This document shows, one piece after another, positions 1-7,681 of a stretch of 64,000 bases of DNA (positions are counted from its first letter, which is position 1; every line of letters starts with the position of its first letter). The DNA is taken from assembly GCA_900767955.1 (NCBI GenBank), contig CAAGBC010000049.1:40683-104682 (forward strand). The letters run 5' to 3'. The notes beneath the pieces were generated by a model, which was not told where the DNA came from, searched no databases, and saw nothing but the letters and a program-made list of their open reading frames with translations. The position numbers and the translations under genes were made by a program. Source of the DNA: Spirochaetia bacterium. GTDB lineage: Bacteria; Spirochaetota; Spirochaetia; Treponematales; Treponemataceae.

Positions 1-28
1 GATTTTAAAATAAGGAAAAGGATAAAAT

Positions 29-1105
29 ATGAAACGTTTTGCGATTGCATTTTTAGCATTATTTGCTGCTACAGCACTTTTTGCACAATCAGATTTACAG
101 GTTCTTGCTGTTGTTAAACTTAATAAGAATGAATCTATTACAGTTAAACAGTTAAAAACAAGAGTTGATTCTTATGAAAAACAAAGAGGAACAGCACTTT
201 CTACAGATGATAGAAAAAAAGTTCTTGATGCAATGATTCAAGAAAAATTAGTTCTTCAGGCAGCACAGAAATCTGGTTTATCAATTCCAGATAGCACTGT
301 AGAACAGTATTTCTTACAGTCTGTATCACAGCAGCTTGGTAAAAATGTTACTGAACAGGAATTTGAACAGTTAATTAAAGCTCAGACAAATATGTCTCTT
401 GATGAATATATGAAAAAGCAAGCAGGAATGTCTGTTGCAGAATACAAAACATATTTGAAAAATCAGCTTATTGTTCAGCAGTATATTATTACACAGCGCC
501 AGAATGAATTAAATTCTGTTGCTCCTTCTGATGAAGAAATTAGAGCATTTTATGAATTAAACAAAACTTCTTTTGTTTGGTCAGATATGTTCAAAATGTT
601 CCTTGTTATGGTTCCAAAAGGAAAAGACGGGGAAGCTGCTCGTGTAAAAGCAAATGATTTATACAATAAATTAAAAGAAAAGAAATTGTCAGTAAGCCAA
701 ATTACTGTTGAATCAAAAAAAGCTAATTCTGGTTTCCAAGCTGGTGAAGTTCTTGTTAATAAAAATCAGTTAAGTGCTCAGCAATTAGGTATTTCTTATA
801 ATGATTTATTATCATTGTTCCAGAATGACAAAGGTTTTGTTTCTCCATTAACAGAAAGAGATGACCTTTTCCAATTCTATACAATCATTAAAAAATATGA
901 TGCAAAAATGCTTTCTTTAAGTGATGTTGTTCAGCCAGAAACTACAATTACTGTTTATGATTATATTAAACAGACTTTGGGACAGCAAAAACAGATGGAA
1001 TATTTGACAGCTGCAGCACAAGAAGTTGCTAATGAACTTGATGTAGAATCAAATGTTGAACGCAAAAAACAAGGTGAAGCTCTTACAAAACTTCTTAATT
1101 GGTAA
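29..1105 (+). CDS. SurA-like periplasmic peptidyl-prolyl isomerase/chaperone
   Basis: Predicted exported foldase of 358 aa that would help outer-membrane or periplasmic proteins fold. The first ~20 residues form a signal peptide (basic start, hydrophobic core, AxA-type end at LFAQ). Residues ~35-170 are helical and resemble the SurA N-terminal chaperone region (the DDRKKVLDAMIQEKLVLQAA stretch is typical). Residues ~180-300 look like a diverged parvulin domain, so isomerase activity is uncertain. A purine-rich AAGGAAAAGG precedes the ATG. nusB follows after 13 bp, so the two are probably co-transcribed. The fold assignment is by pattern recognition only. Confidence 0.75.
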   Translation: MKRFAIAFLALFAATALFAQSDLQVLAVVKLNKNESITVKQLKTRVDSYEKQRGTALSTDDRKKVLDAMIQEKLVLQAAQKSGLSIPDSTVEQYFLQSVSQQLGKNVTEQEFEQLIKAQTNMSLDEYMKKQAGMSVAEYKTYLKNQLIVQQYIITQRQNELNSVAPSDEEIRAFYELNKTSFVWSDMFKMFLVMVPKGKDGEAARVKANDLYNKLKEKKLSVSQITVESKKANSGFQAGEVLVNKNQLSAQQLGISYNDLLSLFQNDKGFVSPLTERDDLFQFYTIIKKYDAKMLSLSDVVQPETTITVYDYIKQTLGQQKQMEYLTAAAQEVANELDVESNVERKKQGEALTKLLNW

Positions 1106-1118
1106 TTAGGGTACTGTT

Positions 1119-1541
1119 GTGTCACGACGAAAAGGTAGAATTCTTGCATTTCAAACTCTTTATTCATGGGAAGTAGCAAGTGTTCCTATTGATGATTTAC
1201 TTACTTTTTCATGGATTGAAAGTGATGATCCAGCAAAAGAGTCTGTAAAAGATGAAGAAATTTGTTCTTTTGCTCGTCTTTTAGTAAAAGGAACAGTTGA
1301 AAATATTGAAGAAATTGATGGATTAATCAAATCTCATCTTGCTTCTAATTGGAGTATGGATAGAATAAATAAAGTTGCTCTTTCTGTTATGAGAATGAGC
1401 GTTTATTCTTTGCTATATCAAAAAGATACTCATGCTTCAATTGTTATTGATGAAGCTGTTGGCATTGCAAAAGAATATGGTGCTGAAGATTCATTTAAAT
1501 TTATTAATGCTGTATTAGATAAAATTAATAAAGGTTTATAA
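1119..1541 (+). CDS. nusB: transcription antitermination factor NusB
   Basis: Small all-helical RNA-binding factor (140 aa, normal family length) that with NusE/S10 binds boxA of rRNA transcripts. Family hallmarks are the N-terminal RRKGRILAFQTLYSWEV and the C-terminal INKVALSVMRMSVYSLL, IVIDEAVGIAKEYG and FINAVLDKI segments. The start is a GTG; no ATG fits the conserved N-terminus. It sits 13 bp after the SurA-like gene and 32 bp before a TPR lipoprotein gene, with a perfect palindrome in the second gap. Confidence 0.95.
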   Translation: MSRRKGRILAFQTLYSWEVASVPIDDLLTFSWIESDDPAKESVKDEEICSFARLLVKGTVENIEEIDGLIKSHLASNWSMDRINKVALSVMRMSVYSLLYQKDTHASIVIDEAVGIAKEYGAEDSFKFINAVLDKINKGL

Positions 1542-1559
1542 AAACTAAGTACTTAGTTT
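1542..1559. repeat. 18-bp perfect palindrome after nusB
   Basis: AAACTAAGT followed directly by its reverse complement ACTTAGTTT, beginning one base after the nusB stop codon and ending 14 bp before the next ATG. No U-run follows, so it is not a classical terminator. It may be an operator or an mRNA-processing site. Confidence 0.5.
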
Positions 1560-1573
1560 AAGGATTATTTAAT

Positions 1574-3424
1574 ATGAAAAGGTCGTACGGAAGATTTATA
1601 ATAATATTTATTTTCTTTCTTGCGACCTTTTTTTCTTGCTCATTAGAAGTTGAACGAAAATCTTTTACATCAAATTTAGATTATATTGATGCACTAATTT
1701 CCCAAGGTTTATATAAAGATGCTTGTGCTGAATTAAAAAAAGTTGAAAAAAAGGCATATAGTTCTTGGGCGGAATTAGGAATTTTCAGAAGATATATTCA
1801 AATATCGGAAGAACAAAATGCAGAAAAATTATTATTAAAATCCCTAAAGAAAAATCCTGAAAATTTAGAATTGTCAGCTGTTTATGCTGATTTCTTAAAT
1901 AAGCAAAATCGTATTCAAGATGCTTTGCAAGTTGGAAAAAAATTAGAAGGCACAAAATACGGTTCAATTTATTCTGAATCGGTTTTAAAAGATACAATAA
2001 GTAAATATCAAAAGGACGAATTTTCAACTGTATTTTTAAAACCTGAATATTATTCTGTATATTATGATGCCTATGTTGGTTCAAAAAAAGATGAATGGCT
2101 TAGAAATTGCGCTGTAATAAATCTTTTATATGGGAATTATTCTAAAGCTGCAGAAATTCAACCAGAACAATCTTATGATGTTTCTGATGCATATTTTTGG
2201 TCTTTAGTTCTGTATGATGCAGGAAATTTTGGAAATGCAATTTATTTTTCTGATTCTGCACTTCGTTTATATGAATTAGCATCAAAGCGAGTTAAAAATA
2301 AAATTTCCATTGCAGATATTATTAGTATAAAAGCAGATGCTTATGCTGCATTGTTAGATTCTGATAGAGCGGAAGAAACACGAAGAAATTTTATTGAAGC
2401 ATTGTCAAAGAATAAGCACGGAGAATTTGTTCTATCTGAAAAAGATAAAAATTCTTCAGTTGTTCCTGTTTTGTTTGCAAATAGTGCAAGTTGGGCAATT
2501 GATAATAATGATAATCATCGTGCAGCCAATTTGTTGTCTTTTACAGTAAATACTTGGCCAGATTTTGTTCCAGGGCTGGCTTTGTATGCAGATTTTGCAT
2601 ATCAGAGTAATTTGCAACGGGAAGAAGATTTTACAGAACTTTCTTTGCGTGATTCAGGATTAGCAACCTTGGAAATGGAACAATATGACAATCGTGCAAA
2701 AGTTCCTATGAGTGATGCAGTATACAGAGTTTCTGAAAGTTTGAAGCGTACAAAAAATCCATTGTTGTATTTGTTGCAGCTAGATTTAAATTATAAAGTT
2801 TCTTCAAATTTGTCAGAAAAAGAAAAACAAGCAGATTTGTGGAAAGTTCTTGAAAGAAATATAATCTCTCCTGGAATTTATCCTGAAATTTTAGTCAATT
2901 ATGCTGTTCATTTTTTCTGTTTGCAAAATGAATTTAATCAAAGTAAAACTTTGTTTAAAAAGTATTTATCAAATAAATATTCCATAGCAGTTGATGATTT
3001 ATTTTGGGAAAATGTAATTAATGTTATTAATTTGTTAAATGAATGGGAAATTGAATATTGTGCATATTTTTCTACTTTTGATAAGAAAACCGATGAAATT
3101 ATTCGTTTGTATGAATACGCTGTTTATGAAGATAGCGATTTAAAAAATATTACACCTTATGTTTCTGATTCAACATGTATAAATTTGGCAATGATTTATA
3201 ATGCCCTAGGAAATACATCCAAGGCGCTTGATTTATATAGCAAAATTATGGGGCGTGTTTCTAGTACAAAATTAAAATCTCTTATTATGTATAGAATTGC
3301 GTTGATTTATAACGATAAAAACGATAAAAAGAATGCATTACATTCCGCTGAATATGCTGTATCTCTTAATGAAAAAAACTTTCAGGCAAAACTTTTAATT
3401 TCCAAGATTAATGCAACAAAATAA
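1574..3424 (+). CDS. TPR-repeat lipoprotein
   Basis: Predicted lipoprotein of 616 aa. Residues 1-22 are a lipoprotein signal (basic start, long hydrophobic core, FFSC lipobox, Cys22). The rest is helical and TPR-like: an early pair of repeats near residues 75-120 and clear ones near 540-610 (for example ALDLYSKIMGRV, KNALHSAEYAVSLNEKNFQ). Such proteins scaffold envelope complexes, but no partner can be named. AAGGA lies 9 nt before the ATG. It ends at a bidirectional terminator shared with convergent groES. Confidence 0.7.
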   Translation: MKRSYGRFIIIFIFFLATFFSCSLEVERKSFTSNLDYIDALISQGLYKDACAELKKVEKKAYSSWAELGIFRRYIQISEEQNAEKLLLKSLKKNPENLELSAVYADFLNKQNRIQDALQVGKKLEGTKYGSIYSESVLKDTISKYQKDEFSTVFLKPEYYSVYYDAYVGSKKDEWLRNCAVINLLYGNYSKAAEIQPEQSYDVSDAYFWSLVLYDAGNFGNAIYFSDSALRLYELASKRVKNKISIADIISIKADAYAALLDSDRAEETRRNFIEALSKNKHGEFVLSEKDKNSSVVPVLFANSASWAIDNNDNHRAANLLSFTVNTWPDFVPGLALYADFAYQSNLQREEDFTELSLRDSGLATLEMEQYDNRAKVPMSDAVYRVSESLKRTKNPLLYLLQLDLNYKVSSNLSEKEKQADLWKVLERNIISPGIYPEILVNYAVHFFCLQNEFNQSKTLFKKYLSNKYSIAVDDLFWENVINVINLLNEWEIEYCAYFSTFDKKTDEIIRLYEYAVYEDSDLKNITPYVSDSTCINLAMIYNALGNTSKALDLYSKIMGRVSSTKLKSLIMYRIALIYNDKNDKKNALHSAEYAVSLNEKNFQAKLLISKINATK

Positions 3425-3427
3425 AAA

Positions 3428-3471
3428 AAAAGTTGCTTAAAATAGCAAAATGTCTACTTCAAGCAACTTTT
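3428..3471. terminator. bidirectional terminator between TPR lipoprotein and groES
   Basis: AAAAGTTGCTT (3428-3438) and AAGCAACTTTT (3461-3471) form an 11-bp stem with A/T runs on both sides, placed between convergent genes. Confidence 0.7.
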
Positions 3472-3494
3472 ATACAACTTATATCTAGTTATTA

Positions 3495-3770
3495 TTATTT
3501 TTCGATTATTGCAATAATATCGCTCATTCTTAAGATAAGATGTTCTTCATCATCAATTTTAATTTCAGTTCCAGCATATTTGTCATACATAATTCTGTCA
3601 CCGATTTTTACAGTTACTTTTTCATCTTCTGTACCAGGACCAACTTCAACAACTGTAGCAGTTTGAGTTTTTTCTTGTCCTGCTTCTGGAATAAAAAGTC
3701 CACTTGCTGTTTTTGTTTCTGCTTTATCATTTTTTACAAGAACTCTGTCTGCTAAAGGTTTAATTTTCAT
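3495..3770 (-). CDS. groES: co-chaperonin GroES (Hsp10)
   Basis: Lid of the GroEL folding chamber, 91 aa. Begins MKIKPLADRVLVK and carries the mobile-loop region TKTASGLFIPEAGQEKTQ, followed by the conserved GPG, KIGDRIMYDKYAGTEI and LRMSDIIAII segments. ATG 3770 is preferred over an in-frame GTG at 3782, because the AGGAG (3783-3787) sits 12 nt before the ATG and directly abuts the GTG. No groEL is adjacent, as in other treponemes to my knowledge. No CIRCE operator was found upstream. Confidence 0.97.
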   Translation of the reverse strand: MKIKPLADRVLVKNDKAETKTASGLFIPEAGQEKTQTATVVEVGPGTEDEKVTVKIGDRIMYDKYAGTEIKIDDEEHLILRMSDIIAIIEK

Positions 3771-3809
3771 TTTGTTATACACTCCTAAAATTCAGATATT
3801 ATATCTTTA

Positions 3810-3839
3810 AATATAAGAAATAAATGGGGTAAAAGTCAA
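3810..3839 (-). promoter_or_regulatory. groES promoter (sigma-70 type)
   Basis: On the minus strand TTGACT (3839-3834), an 18-bp spacer and TATATT (3815-3810). It predicts a start near 3803 and a leader of about 33 nt containing the AGGAG. Confidence 0.65.
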
Positions 3840-4040
3840 TAAAAAAAATCTGGATTTCATTTTTTTATGAGTCAAAAATACACATTTATTATGTTGTCTT
3901 TTTTTGGTGTGTCATTTTGAATCAAATATTACTGTTGATATTTAGAAGTGAGACTTGAAGAATAATTTTATAGATTTTCTAATTCTTTGTAGTATAAGAA
4001 AATATAAAATTTTTATAAAAATCTTTTGTTTTTATTTTAA

Positions 4041-4068
4041 TTGGCACGCAAATTGCATTGTATATAAT
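4041..4068 (+). promoter_or_regulatory. overlapping sigma-54-like and sigma-70-like promoter
   Basis: TGGCAC (4042-4047), five bases, then TTGCA (4053-4057) matches the -24/-12 sigma-54 consensus. The same DNA also reads as TTGGCA (4041-4046), 16 bp, TATAAT (4063-4068), a good sigma-70 promoter. Either would start transcription near 4067-4075, just ahead of the sigma-factor gene. Which polymerase uses it cannot be settled from sequence. Confidence 0.55.
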
Positions 4069-4100
4069 GGATACATTTAAAAAATGTGCTGGAGGAAAAT

Positions 4101-4940
4101 ATGGTAAATGAATCAAACGTTTTAGAATTATATCTTAGGGATATTAATAAAGTGCCTTTACTAACAAGGGAAGAAGAAACTTCTCTTGCAATAGAAGCAG
4201 CAAAAGGAAATAAAGCAGCAAAAAATAAGATTGTTAATGCTAATTTGCGCTTTGTTGTGAATATTGCAAAAAAATATCAAAATCATGGACTTGATTTGAC
4301 TGATTTAATTAGTGAAGGAAATATAGGTCTTTTAGTTGCAATTGATAAATTTGATGTAACAAAAGGTTATCACTTTATTTCTTATGCAGTTTGGTGGATT
4401 AGACAATCTATATTAAAAGCTATTTGCGAAAAAAGCCGTTCGATTCGTTTACCTTTGAATAGAGCAAATGAACTTGTTCGTATTGAACACGCTAGAAAAT
4501 CAATTGTTGGTAATAAAACAATTGAGCAAGAATTAACAGAAGTTGCAGAAATGTTAAATATGGATAAAGATCATGTTAGAGAAATGATTAATATTTCCCG
4601 TGAAATGATATCCTTAGATGCTGAATTAAGTACTCCAGAAAATGATAAAACAAGCGTTGGTGATTTTATTGAAGATACTCAAAGTGAAAAGCCAGAAGAT
4701 AAAGTTGTCAACGATTCCTTAAAAGAAGAAATTGACAATGTTCTTCATACATTAAAACCTAATGAAGAAAATGTTTTGCGTCTTCGCTTTGGTTTAAACG
4801 GTGAAAAACCAATGTCATTAAAAGAAGTTGGTGATGTTTGCAATCTTACTAAAGAGCGTATTCGCCAAATTGAAAAACACGCAATTTTAAGAATGCAGCA
4901 TGTTACAAGAGCTAGACGCCTTGAATCTTATGTTTCATAA
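4101..4940 (+). CDS. RNA polymerase sigma factor, group 2 sigma-70 (RpoS/RpoD-like)
   Basis: Promoter-recognition subunit of 279 aa. Region 1.2 is LELYLRDINKVPLLTREEE, region 2 includes NLRFVVNIAKKYQNHGLDLTDLI and GYHFISYAVWWIRQSI, and region 4 includes LKPNEENVLRLRFGL and the HTH SLKEVGDVCNLTKERIRQIE. It lacks the long region 1.1 and the non-conserved region of housekeeping RpoD, so a stationary-phase or stress type is likely. The start is ATG 4101 with GGAGG at 4091-4095; an upstream in-frame GTG at 4086 lacks a site. It overlaps the 3' end of convergent recG by 29 bp. Confidence 0.9.
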   Translation: MVNESNVLELYLRDINKVPLLTREEETSLAIEAAKGNKAAKNKIVNANLRFVVNIAKKYQNHGLDLTDLISEGNIGLLVAIDKFDVTKGYHFISYAVWWIRQSILKAICEKSRSIRLPLNRANELVRIEHARKSIVGNKTIEQELTEVAEMLNMDKDHVREMINISREMISLDAELSTPENDKTSVGDFIEDTQSEKPEDKVVNDSLKEEIDNVLHTLKPNEENVLRLRFGLNGEKPMSLKEVGDVCNLTKERIRQIEKHAILRMQHVTRARRLESYVS

Positions 4941-7068
4941 AAGTAAAAGCGTCTGTTCGTGCGATTTTAAGAATCTCATTATCACGAACAACATCAGCGA
5001 TTCCTAAAGTTAAATTTCCTGCTTGTAAGGTTCCGGTTATTTCGCCGGGACCTCTTAATTTTAAATCTTGATTAGCAATAAAAAATCCATCAGTATTTTG
5101 TCTTAATACTTTCATTCTTTCTATTCCCATTTGGGTTATTTTATTGCTATATATTAAAAAACAAAAAGATTGTTCTGAATTGCGTCCAACGCGTCCTCTT
5201 AATTGATGTAATTGTGCTAATCCAAATCTGTCTGCTTGTTCAATTACGATACAAGTTGCGTTTGCCACATCAACACCAACTTCAATAACTGTTGTTGCTG
5301 CCAAAATATTTATTGTTCCTTTTTTAAATTCCAAAAGAACTTTTGCTTGCTCTTGTTCATCGATTTTTGAATGAACCAAGGCACATTTATATTCAGGAAA
5401 TATTTGCTGTGATAAAATTTGAAACATTGATTCAGCTGATTTTATTTCTGAACCAGAAGAATCTGCTTCAATAGCTGGATAAACAAAATATGCTTGTTTT
5501 CCTTTTTGTAATTCCTTTCTTACAGCGTTGTAAGCATTTTGCTCGTTGCCTTCTTTGACTAAATATGTTGTGATTGGTTTTCTTCCTTCTGGCATTGTTT
5601 TGATAACAGAAACATCTAAATCACCAAAAACTGTTAATGCCAAAGTCTGAGGAATTGGCGTTGCACTCATCATTAAAAGATGTGGTTCAAAAGTTATTTT
5701 TTCATCTTCTGTTGTTCTTCCTTTTTCAATAATTGATTGGCGCTGAACAACTCCGAATCTGTGCTGTTCATCAATTATTGCCAATTGCAAGTCTTTGTAT
5801 ACTACTTGTTTTGAAAAAAGGGCATGAGTTCCAATGATTATATCAATTTCACCATTGCTTAATGATTTTAATAACTGATTTCGGCCAGAGGCTTTTACAT
5901 TTCCTGTGAGGAACGCAATTCTTATTCCTAAGGGTTCCAAGATTGTGGCAGCTGATTCTGCGTGTTGTCTTGCAAGAATTTCTGTTGGCGCCATAATTGC
6001 ACATTGGCCTTTCCAGTTTATAATTCTTAAACAAGCAAAAAATGCAACTAAGGTTTTTCCTGAACCAACATCTCCTTGTAACAACCGTGCCATTGTGAAT
6101 GGAATTTTTGTTGTTTCATTTTTTAATAATGAAATTCTGTCTTTGTATCCTTGGTCAATGTCGTTATTCATTTGTGTAATAACTTTGCATTGGTCAGGTG
6201 TTAAATTAAATTTTAATCTGTCTAGCAATTGTTGTTGCAACGGAGATAAAGTTTCGTAAAAATCTTTTTGATTTATGATAAGTTTGTTTTCGGAATAAGT
6301 TTCTTCTGTTTCTAAATCAATTGTTGGAATGTATCCTTTGTGTTTCCATGCGCGAGAAGCAATTACACATTGAAAATTAAATAATTCTTCGTAGATTAAT
6401 GTGTTTCGCGCGTTTTGAGCATCATTTATTGTTTTTGGACAATGAATTAATTTTATTGCTTCTTGTTTTGATAATAAATTTCTTTTTTGAATATATTCTT
6501 CAGGAAGTTCGTTTTCAATTCCGTGAACATATTGGTTAATTGCAGTTTGAATAAATTTTCTTATGTTTTTTTGTTTTAGGCCTTCTGTCAAAGGGTAAAC
6601 TGGAAGAATTCCTGTGTCAGGAAGTGGTGTATTTTGAAAATCTTCTAAATTGCCCGAATTTGCCATTTTAACAGCTTCAAATGATGTGCTTTGAATCTGA
6701 CCATATTTTTCTGAAAAAGTCCCCGTCACAGCGATTATAGAGCCTACAGGAAGAGAATTTTGCAAGAATTGACGATTAAATGCAATTAATGAAGCAGATG
6801 CAGTTCCATCGGAAACAATAATTTTTAGGGTTTTCATTTTTCCGTAGCCAAACCATTCGTGGGCAATAACTTGTGCAATTGTATGAACTTTTGATGAAAA
6901 CTGAAAATTATCTATTGAAATGCGTTTAGTTCTATCTTCGTAATTTTTTGGGTAAAATGATAATAAATCAGAAACTGTAAAAATATTTAGTTTTGCAAAT
7001 AGTTTTGCAGCTGCAGGGCCGATTCCTGAAATTGTTGTGATTGAATTTTTTATATCTTGTAATTTCAT
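4912..7068 (-). CDS. recG: ATP-dependent DNA helicase RecG
   Basis: Superfamily 2 branch-migration helicase (718 aa, usual length) for stalled forks and recombination intermediates. The N-terminal wedge/OB region covers residues ~1-230. Walker A is LLQGDVGSGKT, the DExH motif is IIDEQHRFGV, then MSATPIPQTLAL and the C-terminal RLRGRVGR-like QLRGRVGRNSEQSFC and LRGPGEITGTLQAG. No Shine-Dalgarno is visible. It begins 9 bp after yggT, so is probably translated from the dnaE-yggT-recG message. Confidence 0.96.
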   Translation of the reverse strand: MKLQDIKNSITTISGIGPAAAKLFAKLNIFTVSDLLSFYPKNYEDRTKRISIDNFQFSSKVHTIAQVIAHEWFGYGKMKTLKIIVSDGTASASLIAFNRQFLQNSLPVGSIIAVTGTFSEKYGQIQSTSFEAVKMANSGNLEDFQNTPLPDTGILPVYPLTEGLKQKNIRKFIQTAINQYVHGIENELPEEYIQKRNLLSKQEAIKLIHCPKTINDAQNARNTLIYEELFNFQCVIASRAWKHKGYIPTIDLETEETYSENKLIINQKDFYETLSPLQQQLLDRLKFNLTPDQCKVITQMNNDIDQGYKDRISLLKNETTKIPFTMARLLQGDVGSGKTLVAFFACLRIINWKGQCAIMAPTEILARQHAESAATILEPLGIRIAFLTGNVKASGRNQLLKSLSNGEIDIIIGTHALFSKQVVYKDLQLAIIDEQHRFGVVQRQSIIEKGRTTEDEKITFEPHLLMMSATPIPQTLALTVFGDLDVSVIKTMPEGRKPITTYLVKEGNEQNAYNAVRKELQKGKQAYFVYPAIEADSSGSEIKSAESMFQILSQQIFPEYKCALVHSKIDEQEQAKVLLEFKKGTINILAATTVIEVGVDVANATCIVIEQADRFGLAQLHQLRGRVGRNSEQSFCFLIYSNKITQMGIERMKVLRQNTDGFFIANQDLKLRGPGEITGTLQAGNLTLGIADVVRDNEILKIARTDAFTFMKHKIQGV

Positions 7069-7077
7069 ATTTCAACA

Positions 7078-7668
7078 TTAAACAGGAATAAGGGTGCATA
7101 GATAACATAAATAGTTAATTACGAATTTTCCTAAGAACAAGCAAATTACTAAAATTATGATTGAAATTAATAATCCTGTCTTGTAACTTAATGCTCCATT
7201 TTTGGCAAATGGTCTTGATAATTTAAATACGATGTTTGAAAATGCGCTATCAAATTGAGCCCAAACTGAACCATAATAATTTTTGTTTTTGCTAACAAGC
7301 ATAACAATAAAGCGAATTGCTAAAAATAACAAAAGCATTGAAATTACTGAAGAAAGAATAGACCAAATTAAGCTAATGATTAAAGCAAGAATTCCACCTA
7401 TATGAACTCGTCCTGAGTGTGCAATTCCTTGAAGAATTGTTGATATTGCAGTTAAAAGTCCAATTGCTAACATTGGAGAAAAATCTAAGTTCCCAAGGTT
7501 TAAGGGAATTTTTCTGAATAGATTTAAATATGGATCACAAATTGCTGATAAAATTTGACCAACTTTGCTATATTCTAGCCCAGGAATCCAAGTAAGTATG
7601 ATTCTTACAAAACATAAAGTTGTATAAAGTGAAATCCCTTTTATTAAAAGTGAAAAAATCTGAATCAT
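7078..7668 (-). CDS. YggT family membrane protein
   Basis: Integral membrane protein of 196 aa with two YggT modules: residues ~1-100 (TLCFVRIILTWIPGLEY, ICDPYLNLFRKIPL) and a weaker second copy at ~100-190. Function of the family is poorly known; members sit in operons for membrane or division functions. ATG 7668 is chosen because GGAGA lies 5 nt upstream, while the longer TTG start at 7680 overlaps that site. It lies 13 bp downstream of dnaE. Confidence 0.8.
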   Translation of the reverse strand: MIQIFSLLIKGISLYTTLCFVRIILTWIPGLEYSKVGQILSAICDPYLNLFRKIPLNLGNLDFSPMLAIGLLTAISTILQGIAHSGRVHIGGILALIISLIWSILSSVISMLLLFLAIRFIVMLVSKNKNYYGSVWAQFDSAFSNIVFKLSRPFAKNGALSYKTGLLISIIILVICLFLGKFVINYLCYLCTLIPV

Positions 7669-7681
7669 TATATTCTCCAAT

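Noticed and set aside
3433..3755. Plus-strand reading frames opposite groES
   Set aside because: Antisense shadows of a conserved gene with Phe/Ser-rich, low-complexity translations.
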